Shown here piece after piece: positions 1-9,229 of a stretch of 64,000 nucleotides of DNA. Source of the stretch: Bacteroidota bacterium (GTDB lineage: Bacteria > Bacteroidota > Bacteroidia > B-17B0 > Aurantibacillaceae). The notes beneath the pieces were generated by a model. The model ran no database searches. It saw nothing but the letters and a program-made list of their open reading frames with translations, and was not told the origin of the DNA. A program made the translations under genes and the position numbers. The DNA lies in assembly GCA_013297775.1 (NCBI GenBank), contig JAAFIL010000005.1:62001-126000 (forward strand), read 5' to 3'. Each line of letters starts with the position of its first letter. Within the stretch, counting starts at the first letter, position 1.

Positions 1-102
1 GGCGGATATGTACAATATACCCAAAGGCACATACGGCTTCATGATTTGTTTTTCTTTAGCGTCTTCCTCTAAAAAATAAGTATGTGTTAAAAGTATTTTC
101 AT
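1..102 (-). CDS. B12-binding radical SAM protein, N-terminal fragment
   Basis: Only the first 34 codons lie in the window; the gene runs off the left edge. The reading frame starts with ATG at 100-102 and begins MKILLTHTYF, then has a 'PYVPLGILYISA' stretch. This matches the start of the complete radical SAM protein two genes away (MLNVLFTHSY, then 'MPYPPLATIYAAA'), the usual beginning of a cobalamin-binding Rossmann domain in B12-dependent radical SAM enzymes. The ATG overlaps the TGA of the upstream methyltransferase (ATGA), so it is probably translationally coupled. The catalytic CxxxCxxC region is outside the window, so the class is inferred from the N-terminus and context only. Confidence 0.6.
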   Translation of the reverse strand, partial: MKILLTHTYFLEEDAKEKQIMKPYVPLGILYISA

Positions 103-881
103 ACGTGGCGCCGTTTTAATAAAATGGAATAATGATCGGCGTAATTAGCCCATTTACTGAAGTTTCCGAATAATTTTTCTAAAGCATATAAGCCTTTTAA
201 AGCCCATCCTTTATTTTTGAAATACGCATTCAAATAGCTAGGTGGCACAAACAAACCTATAGGGCGCACTTGCATGGTTATAAAATGATTTTGCAAAAAT
301 GTACTGACTTGTTGAGGCGAGTAGTACCACGTTGTAAATGTTTCACCGTTGATGGTGGTGCTTACTCCCTCTGAATTTTGCCTACGTTGATAGCCTTTGT
401 GCCCAATGCGTTTAAAGTAGAAATTTTCCCACCAACAGCGGGTACCCATTATGATGGCTAAAACCAAGCCATCGGTATTTAATTGGGTATGCCAGTGTTG
501 AGATAAGGTTTTAAAATCGTTGGCTGAGATACAATTTAAACCACCGAAATTAGAAAAGATAAAATCTTGTTTCGGTAAGTTTAATGTATGTATTTGTCTT
601 AAATCAATACATTTAAAATTTGGATTATTGCCATCTTGTTTGGCCTTTGCAAAGTCTATCATCCCTTGCGATATATCGGTTGCCGTAACACAATGCCCTT
701 TGCGGGCTAAGGTATGCGCATCGAAACCAGTGCCACAATTTAACTCTAAAATAGATTTTGGTGTTTTCAATAAAGGGTTTAAATAATTATACACGCGTTG
801 GCGTTGCATTTGCCCAATAGGAGTATGGGTAAAATGCGCATCGTAATCAGCAGCATAAGTATCAAAGGCTGTTTGCAGCAT
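99..881 (-). CDS. class I SAM-dependent methyltransferase
   Basis: This 260-residue protein has the class I methyltransferase fold signature: motif I ELNCGTG at residues 46-52, followed by an acidic residue ending beta-2 ('VTATDIS') that would bind the ribose of S-adenosylmethionine. Length and motif fit the Methyltransf_11/25 group. The substrate is unknown. The C-terminal third ('WYYSPQQVSTFL', 'PIGLFVPPSYLNAYFKN') resembles the tail of small-molecule or lipid methyltransferases, but no family is clear. It overlaps the radical SAM gene before it by 20 bp and the next radical SAM gene by 4 bp, so the three genes form one coupled operon and the methyltransferase probably acts on a radical SAM product or shares its substrate. 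Confidence 0.8.
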   Translation of the reverse strand: MLQTAFDTYAADYDAHFTHTPIGQMQRQRVYNYLNPLLKTPKSILELNCGTGFDAHTLARKGHCVTATDISQGMIDFAKAKQDGNNPNFKCIDLRQIHTLNLPKQDFIFSNFGGLNCISANDFKTLSQHWHTQLNTDGLVLAIIMGTRCWWENFYFKRIGHKGYQRRQNSEGVSTTINGETFTTWYYSPQQVSTFLQNHFITMQVRPIGLFVPPSYLNAYFKNKGWALKGLYALEKLFGNFSKWANYADHYSILLKRRHV

Positions 882-2340
882 TAGGCTCTAATTTTTTTAA
901 TTGACTTTTAATTTGCGTGGCTTTCATTTTATTTTTAGGGATGGCTAAGAGCTGTTTCCATTGTTGAAACTTAGGGAAACCATTTGCAAATAAATACTTA
1001 GCTACGTGTAAGCCTTGCCAAGTGCGGTAGCGGTAGTGAATGTAACGTTGCAATTGTTTGTAAAATTCTGGTTTATAGGTACTGCTGAATAGGAGTGCTA
1101 AGTCATCACTATCGGTCCAATTACTTTTTTGTATAAGTTGCGATTTAACAGTATCGTAAAACTTAGTACCAGGTAATGGATAAGATACAGAAATGCCAAG
1201 GTCGTTGGGCAACAGCGTTTGCACCATGTTAAGCGTTTGCTTCAAGTCGGCAAAGGTTTCGGTAGGATAACCCAATTGTAAAAAGAACGCCACTTTAATA
1301 CCATGTTTTTTTAAGAGTTGAGTGGCTTCGGCAATTTGCTCTACTTTAGTGCCTTTATCCATGGCATCTAAAATTTTTTGCGAACCGCTTTCGGCACCCA
1401 TCCAAACCGTATCGCAACCCGAAGTGGCTAAGTGTTTAATATTATCTTCTTCCAAAAGTAAATCGGCACGCGACTGAATTTTATACCTCCAAGTGGTTTG
1501 TTGCTGTTGGCTATACTCGGCAAAACGTTTAAGCCAATTGGGTTTTAATCCGAAAATATCGTCGGCAAACCAAACATGAGTAAACCCAAATTTAGCTTGC
1601 CACTCGTTAATTGAATCAATAATGCGTTCGGGCGAATGAGAGTTGTAGCGATTGCCATAAACAGGCTTGGCGCACCAATTGCATTTGTAGGGGCAGCCCC
1701 GCGTGGTAACAAAATTGATGGAAAAATACCCGTGGTGTTTTAGCCACGTATTTCGGTAAGGCGTTATGTTTACCAAATCCCAAGCGGGCAATGGTAGTTG
1801 ATCTAAGTCTTTTAAAACCAAGCGTGGTGGCGTTTTAGCAAGGGTGCCTTCCGCATTTTTATAAACCAAGCCGTTAATCGTAGCGGGTAAGTTATTGGGC
1901 GTTTGTTCTACGAACTGAATGTATTCTAATAACGATTGTTCAGCTTCGCCAATGATAATAACATCGGCTCCGTTTTGCAAATAAAGTTCGGTATGGTCGG
2001 TAGCATCCGAACTCGATACAACTACTTTACACTTTTGCGCTTTTGCTAGTGCCATCATTTGAAAAGCGGCGTGGCGCATATTGGTTAAACACATTTTACT
2101 GAGGTAGTTAAACGAATCGTCGTAAATGACTACTACTTGCGGTTTAAACTCGGCTAAAGGTTTGGCAATGGTTTGAGGTGTTGTATCAAATTGTATATCG
2201 TGTAATTTTACCTTGTACCCTTGTTGACGCAAAACTGCTGCAGCATAAATGGTGGCTAAAGGCGGGTAAGGCATTCCTGTTTGCAATTGTTTCGTATCGA
2301 AGTGCAAAAAATAAGAATGGGTAAAAAGAACATTAAGCAT
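862..2340 (-). CDS. B12-binding domain radical SAM enzyme
   Basis: A 492-residue protein with a cobalamin-binding-like N-terminal domain (about residues 1-145, including 'GADVIIIGEAEQSLLEY') and a radical SAM core. The [4Fe-4S] ligands are C216, C220 and C223 in the motif CPYKCNWC, followed by 'VWFADDIFGL' and 'TVWMGAESGSQKILDAM', typical of the TIM-barrel half of BchE/P-methylase-type enzymes. Known members do radical methylation, cyclisation or rearrangement; the reaction here is unknown. It is the first gene of the operon, overlaps the methyltransferase by 20 bp, and a second protein of the same N-terminal type follows at the window edge. The start ATG at 2338-2340 gives a sensible N-terminus. 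Confidence 0.85.
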   Translation of the reverse strand: MLNVLFTHSYFLHFDTKQLQTGMPYPPLATIYAAAVLRQQGYKVKLHDIQFDTTPQTIAKPLAEFKPQVVVIYDDSFNYLSKMCLTNMRHAAFQMMALAKAQKCKVVVSSSDATDHTELYLQNGADVIIIGEAEQSLLEYIQFVEQTPNNLPATINGLVYKNAEGTLAKTPPRLVLKDLDQLPLPAWDLVNITPYRNTWLKHHGYFSINFVTTRGCPYKCNWCAKPVYGNRYNSHSPERIIDSINEWQAKFGFTHVWFADDIFGLKPNWLKRFAEYSQQQQTTWRYKIQSRADLLLEEDNIKHLATSGCDTVWMGAESGSQKILDAMDKGTKVEQIAEATQLLKKHGIKVAFFLQLGYPTETFADLKQTLNMVQTLLPNDLGISVSYPLPGTKFYDTVKSQLIQKSNWTDSDDLALLFSSTYKPEFYKQLQRYIHYRYRTWQGLHVAKYLFANGFPKFQQWKQLLAIPKNKMKATQIKSQLKKLEPNAANSL

Positions 2341-2948
2341 ACCAAATAAAGAAGCCTTAAATTAAGAGTTTTATAGCACTTATACAATGTTTAAAAAAAT
2401 GAGGCTTATGCCAAGTCAATATATTTTAGATCATCCAATTTCTTGAAATTACGGTTTATTAGAAATTATTAGGCGTGCCCCCTATGGCGTTTTATCAGGC
2501 TTAGTGTAATAATTACATACTGAGTTTTCGGGTAATGCCAGTTCTACACAGGGGTCGGGTTATCCGCTTTAGCCCCTTGGGCGTTTTGCTATTTTGCTAC
2601 GGCCTACGCTGAGCCTGCCGAAGTTGCTGCGGGGTCTTCGTGCCTCAGCCGCCTCGCACGTGCAAAATTAGCAAACGCCCTTCGGGGGCTGCCGCTGAAT
2701 TTATATTGAGCGAAGTCGAAAATACCCCTCACGCATTTAGGTTCTCAATAAATTTCTGTTGCATAATGTGAGTTCAAGTATTTTTATAGAGTTAGCTATT
2801 TTATTCTAAAGAACTTCTTTCTTAAAATTCGGTATTACAATAAAACCTATAATTGATATTATACGAAAAATACCACACAACGTTCGTAAAGGGTAAAGTT
2901 CTATTTCACTTGAAAAATGAAATGGAAGGATGCAATAAAATTTTTCGG
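2341..2948. repeat. gene-free stretch with long interspersed repeat, copy 1
   Basis: About 600 bp without a credible gene. Positions of roughly 2415-2845 align with 12890-13290 over their whole length with many point differences, including shared blocks 'ACGGTTTATTAGAAAT', 'AGCTTAGTGTAATAATTAC'-like, 'CGGGGTCTTCGTGCCTCAGC' and 'TAGCTATTTTATTCTAAAG'-like ends. Nested inside is a GC-rich module (about 2565-2745) that recurs in either orientation at 13.0, 38.9 and 53.6 kb. The two ends carry related 'TTTCTTGAAATTACGGTT' sequences in direct orientation. No transposase, and no long open frame explained by a known family. Probably a non-autonomous or RNA-structured interspersed repeat. Confidence 0.75.
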
Positions 2949-3575
2949 TTAAAGCGTGGCTAAAAAATTACGAATGCCTACTGTGATGAGTTCTACACCT
3001 AAACATAAAACGAAAAACCCCATGATGCGCGAGAGTGCTACTACCCCCGCATTGCTTAATAGTTTTACAAAGTAACGCGATGAATACAATAGAATAAATG
3101 TTAGTAAGCACACGGCTAAAATAGCTACACTAACGGTTAGAATGGTGGCTGTTGTTACGTCTGTTGTGTTCATCGAAATTAAATACGACATACTGCCAGG
3201 GCCAGCTAACAAAGGCATTGCCAAAGGGGTAAACGAAATGTCTTCTTTTTCAGTAGCCTCTAATTTAATTTTTCGGCTAATGCCTTTGTGCGTTTCGTTT
3301 TTAGCACTAAGGTAGGCTGTGCCGCTTAGTACTAAAATCAAACCTCCGCCAATCTTCATGCTGTTTAACGAAATACCAAAAAAATCAAGAATGTATTTTC
3401 CAGCAAAAAAGGAAACTATCAAAATAAAAAACACAAAGATGGAACTCTTTAACGCAATTTTTTGTTTTTCTTTTTCGCTGCGGTTAACCGTAAACGAAAC
3501 AAACATAGGTATAGCACCTATCGGATTAATAACTGAAGTAAGCGAAGAGACGAGTGTAAAAAAACCAAAAAACAT
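2949..3575 (-). CDS. MarC family integral membrane protein
   Basis: This 208-residue hydrophobic protein has about six membrane segments and the family's signatures: 'FFTLVSSLTSVINPIGAIPMF' near the start (the N-P pair in the first helix), 'LAMPLLAGPGSM' in the middle, and 'LSRIMGFFVLCLGVELI' near the end. Length and topology match MarC/SnatA (UPF0056) proteins; SnatA homologues move neutral amino acids, while MarC itself has no proven substrate. It lies alone between a repeat and the SprB-repeat gene, which ends 47 bp upstream of its start on the same strand. The ATG at 3573-3575 gives the normal N-terminus. Confidence 0.88.
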   Translation of the reverse strand: MFFGFFTLVSSLTSVINPIGAIPMFVSFTVNRSEKEKQKIALKSSIFVFFILIVSFFAGKYILDFFGISLNSMKIGGGLILVLSGTAYLSAKNETHKGISRKIKLEATEKEDISFTPLAMPLLAGPGSMSYLISMNTTDVTTATILTVSVAILAVCLLTFILLYSSRYFVKLLSNAGVVALSRIMGFFVLCLGVELITVGIRNFLATL

Positions 3576-3622
3576 GAACTCAAAATTAAAGCGGCAAAAT
3601 TACCATATATTAAACTGTTACC

Positions 3623-6600
3623 CTACTTAATTAACGTTAAATGCCCCGTAAACGAATGTACCTTGCTGTATAAATCATACACTTCTATTTGCCATATATA
3701 AGTATCGTCTTTCACGCTTGTTCCACCTAGTGTGCCATTCCAACCTGCTGAGTAATCTTTTGTAGCATAAATTTCTTGTCCCCATCGGTTGAAAATTCGC
3801 ATCTGAAAACGGCTAACATCCCAACCGGTGCCTTTGGCTATAAATACTTTACTAACCGCATCAGCATTCATGTTCAGCGCATTGGGCGCATAGAAACTAA
3901 ACTCGGGCTTTACTGTAATGTATCTTACTATGGTATCGCTGCATCCAAAACCGTTAAATGCACTCATTGAAACGGGATAAACACCAGGCTCAGAAAAATT
4001 TAACGAAATACTATTGCCATACTGCGGTGTTTGCGGCGCATACCAAACTAAGCTATCAGTAAATAGAGATGTGTTGGTTAATATATAATTGGCTTCGTAT
4101 TCGGTTGTGGTGTAGCTTTGGTTAGCAACAAAATTGGCAACGGGTGTTTGATAAGCGGTTATTGTTGCAACAGATAAATACGTGTAAGTGCAATTGGCGG
4201 TTGTTTCTAACACCAAATCGGTTTTATAGTTGCCTGCTTTTTCAAAACAAAGCGAAGGGTTAGAGCTATTAATGGTTACGCCTGTTGAAAATTTCCATAT
4301 CCAATTTTTAATCCACGCTGGATTGGTTACTTCTTGTCCATTGTAAGAAACACATAAAGGGGTGCATCCCTGCTTGGGTTCGAGGGGTACAAGGTTCGGT
4401 TTACTTTCAACCAAAACATTGAGTGTTGTCGTTTTTAGAACACAACCATCGGAAACGGTTAAGGTGTAGATGACGCTGGCATTCGGTGTGATGGTAAGGG
4501 TAGCACTAGTCGTGTTTCCAGGTAACCATAAATAATTTAATGGCACAGCGGCTCCGCTAACCGTTGCCGAAAAGCTAATGGGCGTTCCACTACAAACGGT
4601 TGTGCTTGCCAAGGGTGTTATGGTAAATGGATTGGGTGTAGTAATTTGTACGCTTTGTGTTGTGCTGCATGCATTGGCATCGCGCACCGTTACTGTGTAG
4701 ATGCCTACACTTAAATTGGTAATAAAGGCACTAGTAGCACCTATGGGTTGCCAACTGTAGGTGTAAACGCCAACTCCACCGCTTGCTGTTACACTTGCGG
4801 TCGCTGCGCTGTTGTTGCAACCTAAATTAGTACTACTTATTACTGCTAACAAGGCATTGGGTTGAATAATATTGAATGTAGATGAAACTAAACAGTTGGC
4901 ATTATCGGTTACGGTTAGGGTGTAAGTTCCAGCAGTTAATCCATTAACGGCTGTGCTATTGGTTGCCGAACTACTCCAGTTATAAGTATAGGGTGCAGAG
5001 CCGCCATTAACGAATGCCGCAGCACTGCCGTTATTAAACCCGAAGCAACTAACGGATGAAGTATTAACAGTAACTATTGGCACATTAACGGCATTGATTA
5101 ATAATGTTGTTGTTTGCTGGCAGTTATTGGCATCGCTAACCGTTATAGAATAAGCCCCTGCCGCTAACGCATTACTTACCGAAGCGGTTCCGCCACTTGG
5201 TAACCAATTATAGGTGTAAGCCCCGCTGCCGCCACTAACTTGCGCAGTAGCTGTACTTATGGCTGCTCCTGCGCAAGAGGCTTGCGTAAGTGATACAGAA
5301 AGCGTTAAAGGTATTGCTGGGGCAATTGCTAGGGTTACACTGCGTTGGCAGCCGCCTACATCCACTACTGTTACACTATAAATTCCAGGCGATAAGCCAC
5401 TGGCTGTAGAGGTATTGCTAATGGCTGGACTCCAATTATAAACGAATGGAGCGGTTCCGCCAATGGGTACGAGTGTGGCTGAACCATTGTTTAAACCTAA
5501 ACACGTTTCGGGGGTTGTTGATACATTTACAATTAAAGAGCCGCTAGATGGTGCTACGCTGTGGCTTGTTACTTGTTGACACCCATTGGCATCGGTAATG
5601 GTAGAGGAGTAAACACCTGCGATTAAGTTAGTAGCTGTTGCGTTGTTACTTACTGAAGGACTCCAACTGTAAGTGTAGTTGGCGGTGCCTCCTATAACGT
5701 TAAGTGCTATGGCACCTCCAGATATATTTGCACAGGCTATATTGGTAATGCTTGCTGCTACTAGCAATGGTGCGGTAGGTTGTGCAATGGTGGCAGAGGC
5801 TTGTGCGGTGCAGTTATTAGCACTGTTTACACTTACCGAGTAAATGCCTGCTGCTAAGTTACTGATGTTGGAAGAATGGGTGCTACTGGGAGTCCAGGTG
5901 TAAGTATAAGGCGGTGTGCCACCCATTGCGTTAACCGAAGCACTTCCGTTTACCCCACCAAAACAGGAAACGCTATTTGTGGTAAGGTTAAGGGTTAATG
6001 CGGGAGCTGCTGTAATAGCAACGGTATTGGTTAGTAAACAACTGTTAGAGGATAATGCCACCACTGTATAAATACCTGCGCATAAGTTAGAAATACTCGA
6101 TCCGTTTTGACCGTTGGGTAACCACGTGTAGGTGTAAGGCGCAATGCCTCCACTAGCCGAAATGGTGGCTATGCCATTGCATACACAAGCTGCATTGGTA
6201 AATGAAGTGGCGATACTAAATGGGGTAATTAGTGTGCAATTATTATTCATGCTATTTATCCATGCAGCATTAGCACTTGTGTTGGCTAGGCCTGGCGTTT
6301 CGTTTCCAAGCACAGGAACATTTACCCAATTGGCTTGGTTAAATGGATTGGTGTTTGCTGAGTTATCGTTGTAGATGACATTACCTCCGGCAGAACCTGC
6401 AAAATAAATAATGGTACTTACATTATTATTTCCCCAACTCACGGCGTGTTGCAGGCCGCCGGTAGGGGTGATGGTTTGAAAAGAATCGCCACCATTAGCC
6501 ATGCTTACCTCTGACCACGTGCCTCCACAATTTGTAAACCCAGATGTGGGATAGCTGGCGTTTCCGGCGGCAGGCTGTGTGGTGAAGCGTTCGAGTAAAG

Positions 6601-7000
6601 CACAGTTACTAATTGGGATAATCAATTTGCAGTTTCCATCGGTCATGCTTAAATCTGCAGGAGGAACACTTGCATTTAAGTCGTTATCGTTATAAATTAA
6701 AATTAAAGTTCCGAAAGGGATAGCCGACCAAAAGGCAATATTTTTTAAGCGCACACAGCCCATGGCAATGCCAACGCCACCGCCTGTTGCAAAATTACCG
6801 TTGTTATCGTCTATGATATAATTTCGCAAATCCATGCTATTGCTGCCATTGCAAGAGGGTGTGCCTACTACTACTAACTCTACATATTCTTTAGCTCCTG
6901 AAGGGCCTTGCGACACTTCGTTAACAATTAACTGTTGTGCGTGAAACGTAATTGGGTTTAGCAGCAACACTAAAAAATATTTTAATAGACTTTTTTTCAT
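3623..7000 (-). CDS. SprB-repeat surface protein with type B T9SS sorting domain
   Basis: A 1125-residue secreted protein. It has a signal peptide (residues 1-21, ending FHA), a lamin-tail-like N-terminal domain ('LIVNEVSQGPSGAKEYVELV'), and then seven SprB-type repeats of about 75 residues, each containing GG-x4-YTYxW or a close variant and 'AGIYxVxVxD'. A PKD-like domain follows ('YNGQEVTNPAWIKNW'), and the last ~85 residues are a gliding-motility-associated type B sorting domain ('FNRWGQEIYATKDY', 'WNG', ending LTLIK). Such proteins leave the cell by T9SS and are anchored or mobile on the surface as adhesins; SprB itself is the gliding adhesin of Flavobacterium johnsoniae. A TACTTTTG box lies about 47 bp upstream of the ATG. 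Confidence 0.9.
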   Translation of the reverse strand: MKKSLLKYFLVLLLNPITFHAQQLIVNEVSQGPSGAKEYVELVVVGTPSCNGSNSMDLRNYIIDDNNGNFATGGGVGIAMGCVRLKNIAFWSAIPFGTLILIYNDNDLNASVPPADLSMTDGNCKLIIPISNCALLERFTTQPAAGNASYPTSGFTNCGGTWSEVSMANGGDSFQTITPTGGLQHAVSWGNNNVSTIIYFAGSAGGNVIYNDNSANTNPFNQANWVNVPVLGNETPGLANTSANAAWINSMNNNCTLITPFSIATSFTNAACVCNGIATISASGGIAPYTYTWLPNGQNGSSISNLCAGIYTVVALSSNSCLLTNTVAITAAPALTLNLTTNSVSCFGGVNGSASVNAMGGTPPYTYTWTPSSTHSSNISNLAAGIYSVSVNSANNCTAQASATIAQPTAPLLVAASITNIACANISGGAIALNVIGGTANYTYSWSPSVSNNATATNLIAGVYSSTITDANGCQQVTSHSVAPSSGSLIVNVSTTPETCLGLNNGSATLVPIGGTAPFVYNWSPAISNTSTASGLSPGIYSVTVVDVGGCQRSVTLAIAPAIPLTLSVSLTQASCAGAAISTATAQVSGGSGAYTYNWLPSGGTASVSNALAAGAYSITVSDANNCQQTTTLLINAVNVPIVTVNTSSVSCFGFNNGSAAAFVNGGSAPYTYNWSSSATNSTAVNGLTAGTYTLTVTDNANCLVSSTFNIIQPNALLAVISSTNLGCNNSAATASVTASGGVGVYTYSWQPIGATSAFITNLSVGIYTVTVRDANACSTTQSVQITTPNPFTITPLASTTVCSGTPISFSATVSGAAVPLNYLWLPGNTTSATLTITPNASVIYTLTVSDGCVLKTTTLNVLVESKPNLVPLEPKQGCTPLCVSYNGQEVTNPAWIKNWIWKFSTGVTINSSNPSLCFEKAGNYKTDLVLETTANCTYTYLSVATITAYQTPVANFVANQSYTTTEYEANYILTNTSLFTDSLVWYAPQTPQYGNSISLNFSEPGVYPVSMSAFNGFGCSDTIVRYITVKPEFSFYAPNALNMNADAVSKVFIAKGTGWDVSRFQMRIFNRWGQEIYATKDYSAGWNGTLGGTSVKDDTYIWQIEVYDLYSKVHSFTGHLTLIK

Positions 7001-7444
7001 GCAATGACCTAAGGTAAGCGGTTACATTACTTTTATATTTCGAGTACAAAAGTACTGTTTTTCAGTGGGTTAATGACTGCTTTACTTTTACGAAAGTGTT
7101 AAGAAATTGGAAGTGCTGCTAAATTTTAAGAGGAGGATATGTTTATGAAAAGGTAATTTTCTTTGGAGGTGGTAGTGAAGGCTGGATGGGGTGTTGGGTT
7201 TTTAATGGCACGCGGAGGGCGCAGAGGACGCAAAGAGAGGCGAAAGAGGCACGAAGACACCCGCAGCCGCTACAAAAGCCGCCAAAGCTGCATTGGCCAG
7301 AGCCGATAGCCCGACCCCGACTTAAACTTTAAAACTATTATTTTATTTACCCAATAAGCCACACATTAAGCCAACCATTAGAAATGCACAAGGGACACGC
7401 CCAAAAAATTATAAGTAAATAGAATGCACCCCCTTATCTGAATT
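7001..7444. repeat. gene-free stretch with GC-rich repeat fragment
   Basis: This 444-bp gap contains the promoter region of the SprB-repeat gene and a G/C-richer patch at about 7205-7325. The patch starts with a CGCAGAGGACGCAAAG motif, also present near 53.3 kb, and continues into 'GAGGCACGAAGACAC' and 'AGCCGATAGCCCGACCCC'. The latter two match the reverse complement of the GC-rich module at 2.6 and 13.1 kb. No gene is seen. Confidence 0.6.
7047..7054 (-). promoter_or_regulatory. TAnnTTTG -7 box for SprB-repeat gene
   Basis: Reading on the minus strand, TACTTTTG fits the Bacteroidota -7 consensus TAnnTTTG. It would start transcription about 42 bp before the ATG of the SprB-repeat gene. No convincing -33 element was identified. 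Confidence 0.45.
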
Positions 7445-9229
7445 TTAAATCCGAACGCCTAAAATTAAAATATCATCTACTTGTTCGTGTGTGCCTTGCC
7501 ACTTAACGAGCGTGTTTTCTAACTCTACTTTTAAATTTTGAAATTGATTTTGCACAGTAATTTCTTGCAAGAGTTTTCTAAAATTACCAGCCATAAATTT
7601 TTTTCCTTTTACGCCGCCAAACTGATCGGCATACCCATCGGTAAAGGTAAACAGGGTATCGCCCGGAAGCAATTGAATGGTGGTGTCTTTAAAACTTTTA
7701 TACTCGCCCACAAACATACCAATCGGAAATTTATCGGCTTGAAATTGCATCAACTCGCCATTTCTAACAATGTATAAAGGATTAAACGCCGCCGCAAATT
7801 GTAATTCGAGGGTTTCAAAATCAATTCGGCAAAGGGTCATATCCATACCATCTTTAGCGGTGTGGTCTTGCCCACTGGCGTGCAAGGTGGCAATAACGCC
7901 CTCGCGCAAGCGGTTCATTATTTCGGAAGGAGCAAAGGCTGAGGAATTATTGATAATATCTTTTAAAATATTGTGCCCCACTAAACTCATAAATGCGCCA
8001 GGAACGCCATGACCCGTGCAATCTATAGCCGCAAAATACGTGTATTTCTCTTTTTGAGCAATCCAATAAAAATCGCCGCTTACTATATCTTTAGGTTTAT
8101 AAAGTACAAAGGCGTTTTTGAGTACATCTTGAATAATTGGTTGCGGCGGTAAAATGGCCTCTTGTATGCGCTTGGCATAATGAATGCTATCGGTAACTTG
8201 CTTGTATAAAATTTCGAGTTCTTCGTTCTTGGCTTCAATCTCTGTTTTTTGAAGCACCACTTCTTCAGTACGTTCTTTTACTTTTTGCTCTAGTAAGCGT
8301 TCGTTTTCTGCCAAGTCGCTTCTCATTTTTAACAGGGCTAACCCTAGGGTGTCTTGCTGACTAAGGGGTTTAAACTCGGCACTAAAATTGCCCGAACCCG
8401 TGGCGTTTGCAAATTCGGTGGTGCGCTCCATCGAAGAAACCAGTTCTTCTAAGGCAAAGGCCATTTCGCCAATTTCATCGCTTCGTTTTTTAATCTTCGT
8501 TTTTGGTAACATCCCAAGGCTCATGTTTTGCAACATGCCTTTTAATTGACCCACCGGACCAACAATACTTTTTACAGTATAAAACGCAATAATAATTCCG
8601 CCTATCACCAAAGTTAAACCCACTAATTTTACAAACCAATCTAAAAAATCGAACGATTTAAACATGGTTACTTTTACTTCATTGGCTTCCTCTTGCTTCA
8701 CTTTTATAAGCGCATTTAAACTGCTGTAAACTTCTTTAATAAACGTTTCCGAGTCTTCGTAAGGAATAAGGGCTACCATGTATAAACTCGCGTCCTTGTA
8801 AGCCGAATCGCTGTTGAGTTTGTTCATAATATCGCGTTGGTAAATATTAAATAACGAGTCCACATTGAGGCAAATGGTTTGTAAATCGTTTAACTCTGAG
8901 GGTTTCCAATTCTTAGCCAGTTCTAAAAGGCTTACTTTTTTTTGAGGATAATCTTTCGCTAATAAATTTTTAAGTTCTGTTCTAAACTCAAGGTCATTAA
9001 AACTTTTACTGAGGTACCATTTCGAGATAAGGGTTTGCGAACGTTGCAATAAAAAATTAAACTCTTTTAATTCGCCAATGCTCGGTGCCACTTGCTCAAC
9101 CACTTTGTCGGTATTTTCTTTACTTTTTCGAAGGGTTTTAATCGTAAATAAAAAGGCTATAACCGTTAGTAAAATGAGTGTGCCAAAACCCAAACCCATG
9201 CGCCGTCCTATCGTTAATTTTAGTGCCAT
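7445..9229 (-). CDS. HAMP-linked SpoIIE/PP2C-type serine phosphatase
   Basis: A 594-residue membrane signalling protein. Residues 12-31 and 199-219 are membrane segments enclosing a helical periplasmic sensor region. A HAMP domain follows (about 220-272), then a coiled coil (about 300-350) and a C-terminal SpoIIE-type PP2C phosphatase with the metal-binding aspartates in 'VSGDFYW' (D386) and 'AIDCTGHGVPGAFMS' (D403). Family members dephosphorylate anti-sigma-antagonist (STAS) proteins or other partners. It is the third gene of an operon with a YfiR-like protein and a TPR protein; the TPR stop and this ATG abut. A STAS-like protein is encoded at 24.2 kb, but nothing directly links it to this phosphatase. 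Confidence 0.88.
   Translation of the reverse strand: MALKLTIGRRMGLGFGTLILLTVIAFLFTIKTLRKSKENTDKVVEQVAPSIGELKEFNFLLQRSQTLISKWYLSKSFNDLEFRTELKNLLAKDYPQKKVSLLELAKNWKPSELNDLQTICLNVDSLFNIYQRDIMNKLNSDSAYKDASLYMVALIPYEDSETFIKEVYSSLNALIKVKQEEANEVKVTMFKSFDFLDWFVKLVGLTLVIGGIIIAFYTVKSIVGPVGQLKGMLQNMSLGMLPKTKIKKRSDEIGEMAFALEELVSSMERTTEFANATGSGNFSAEFKPLSQQDTLGLALLKMRSDLAENERLLEQKVKERTEEVVLQKTEIEAKNEELEILYKQVTDSIHYAKRIQEAILPPQPIIQDVLKNAFVLYKPKDIVSGDFYWIAQKEKYTYFAAIDCTGHGVPGAFMSLVGHNILKDIINNSSAFAPSEIMNRLREGVIATLHASGQDHTAKDGMDMTLCRIDFETLELQFAAAFNPLYIVRNGELMQFQADKFPIGMFVGEYKSFKDTTIQLLPGDTLFTFTDGYADQFGGVKGKKFMAGNFRKLLQEITVQNQFQNLKVELENTLVKWQGTHEQVDDILILGVRI

Noticed and set aside
520-786. 88-codon open frame on the plus strand inside the methyltransferase gene
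   Set aside because: Antisense by-product; the minus-strand frame has clear methyltransferase motifs and overlaps its operon partners.
3623-7000. Tandem DNA repeats or CRISPR-like array in the adhesin gene
   Set aside because: The periodicity is protein-level SprB repeats of about 75 codons with diverged DNA, not short identical direct repeats with spacers. No CRISPR array was found anywhere.
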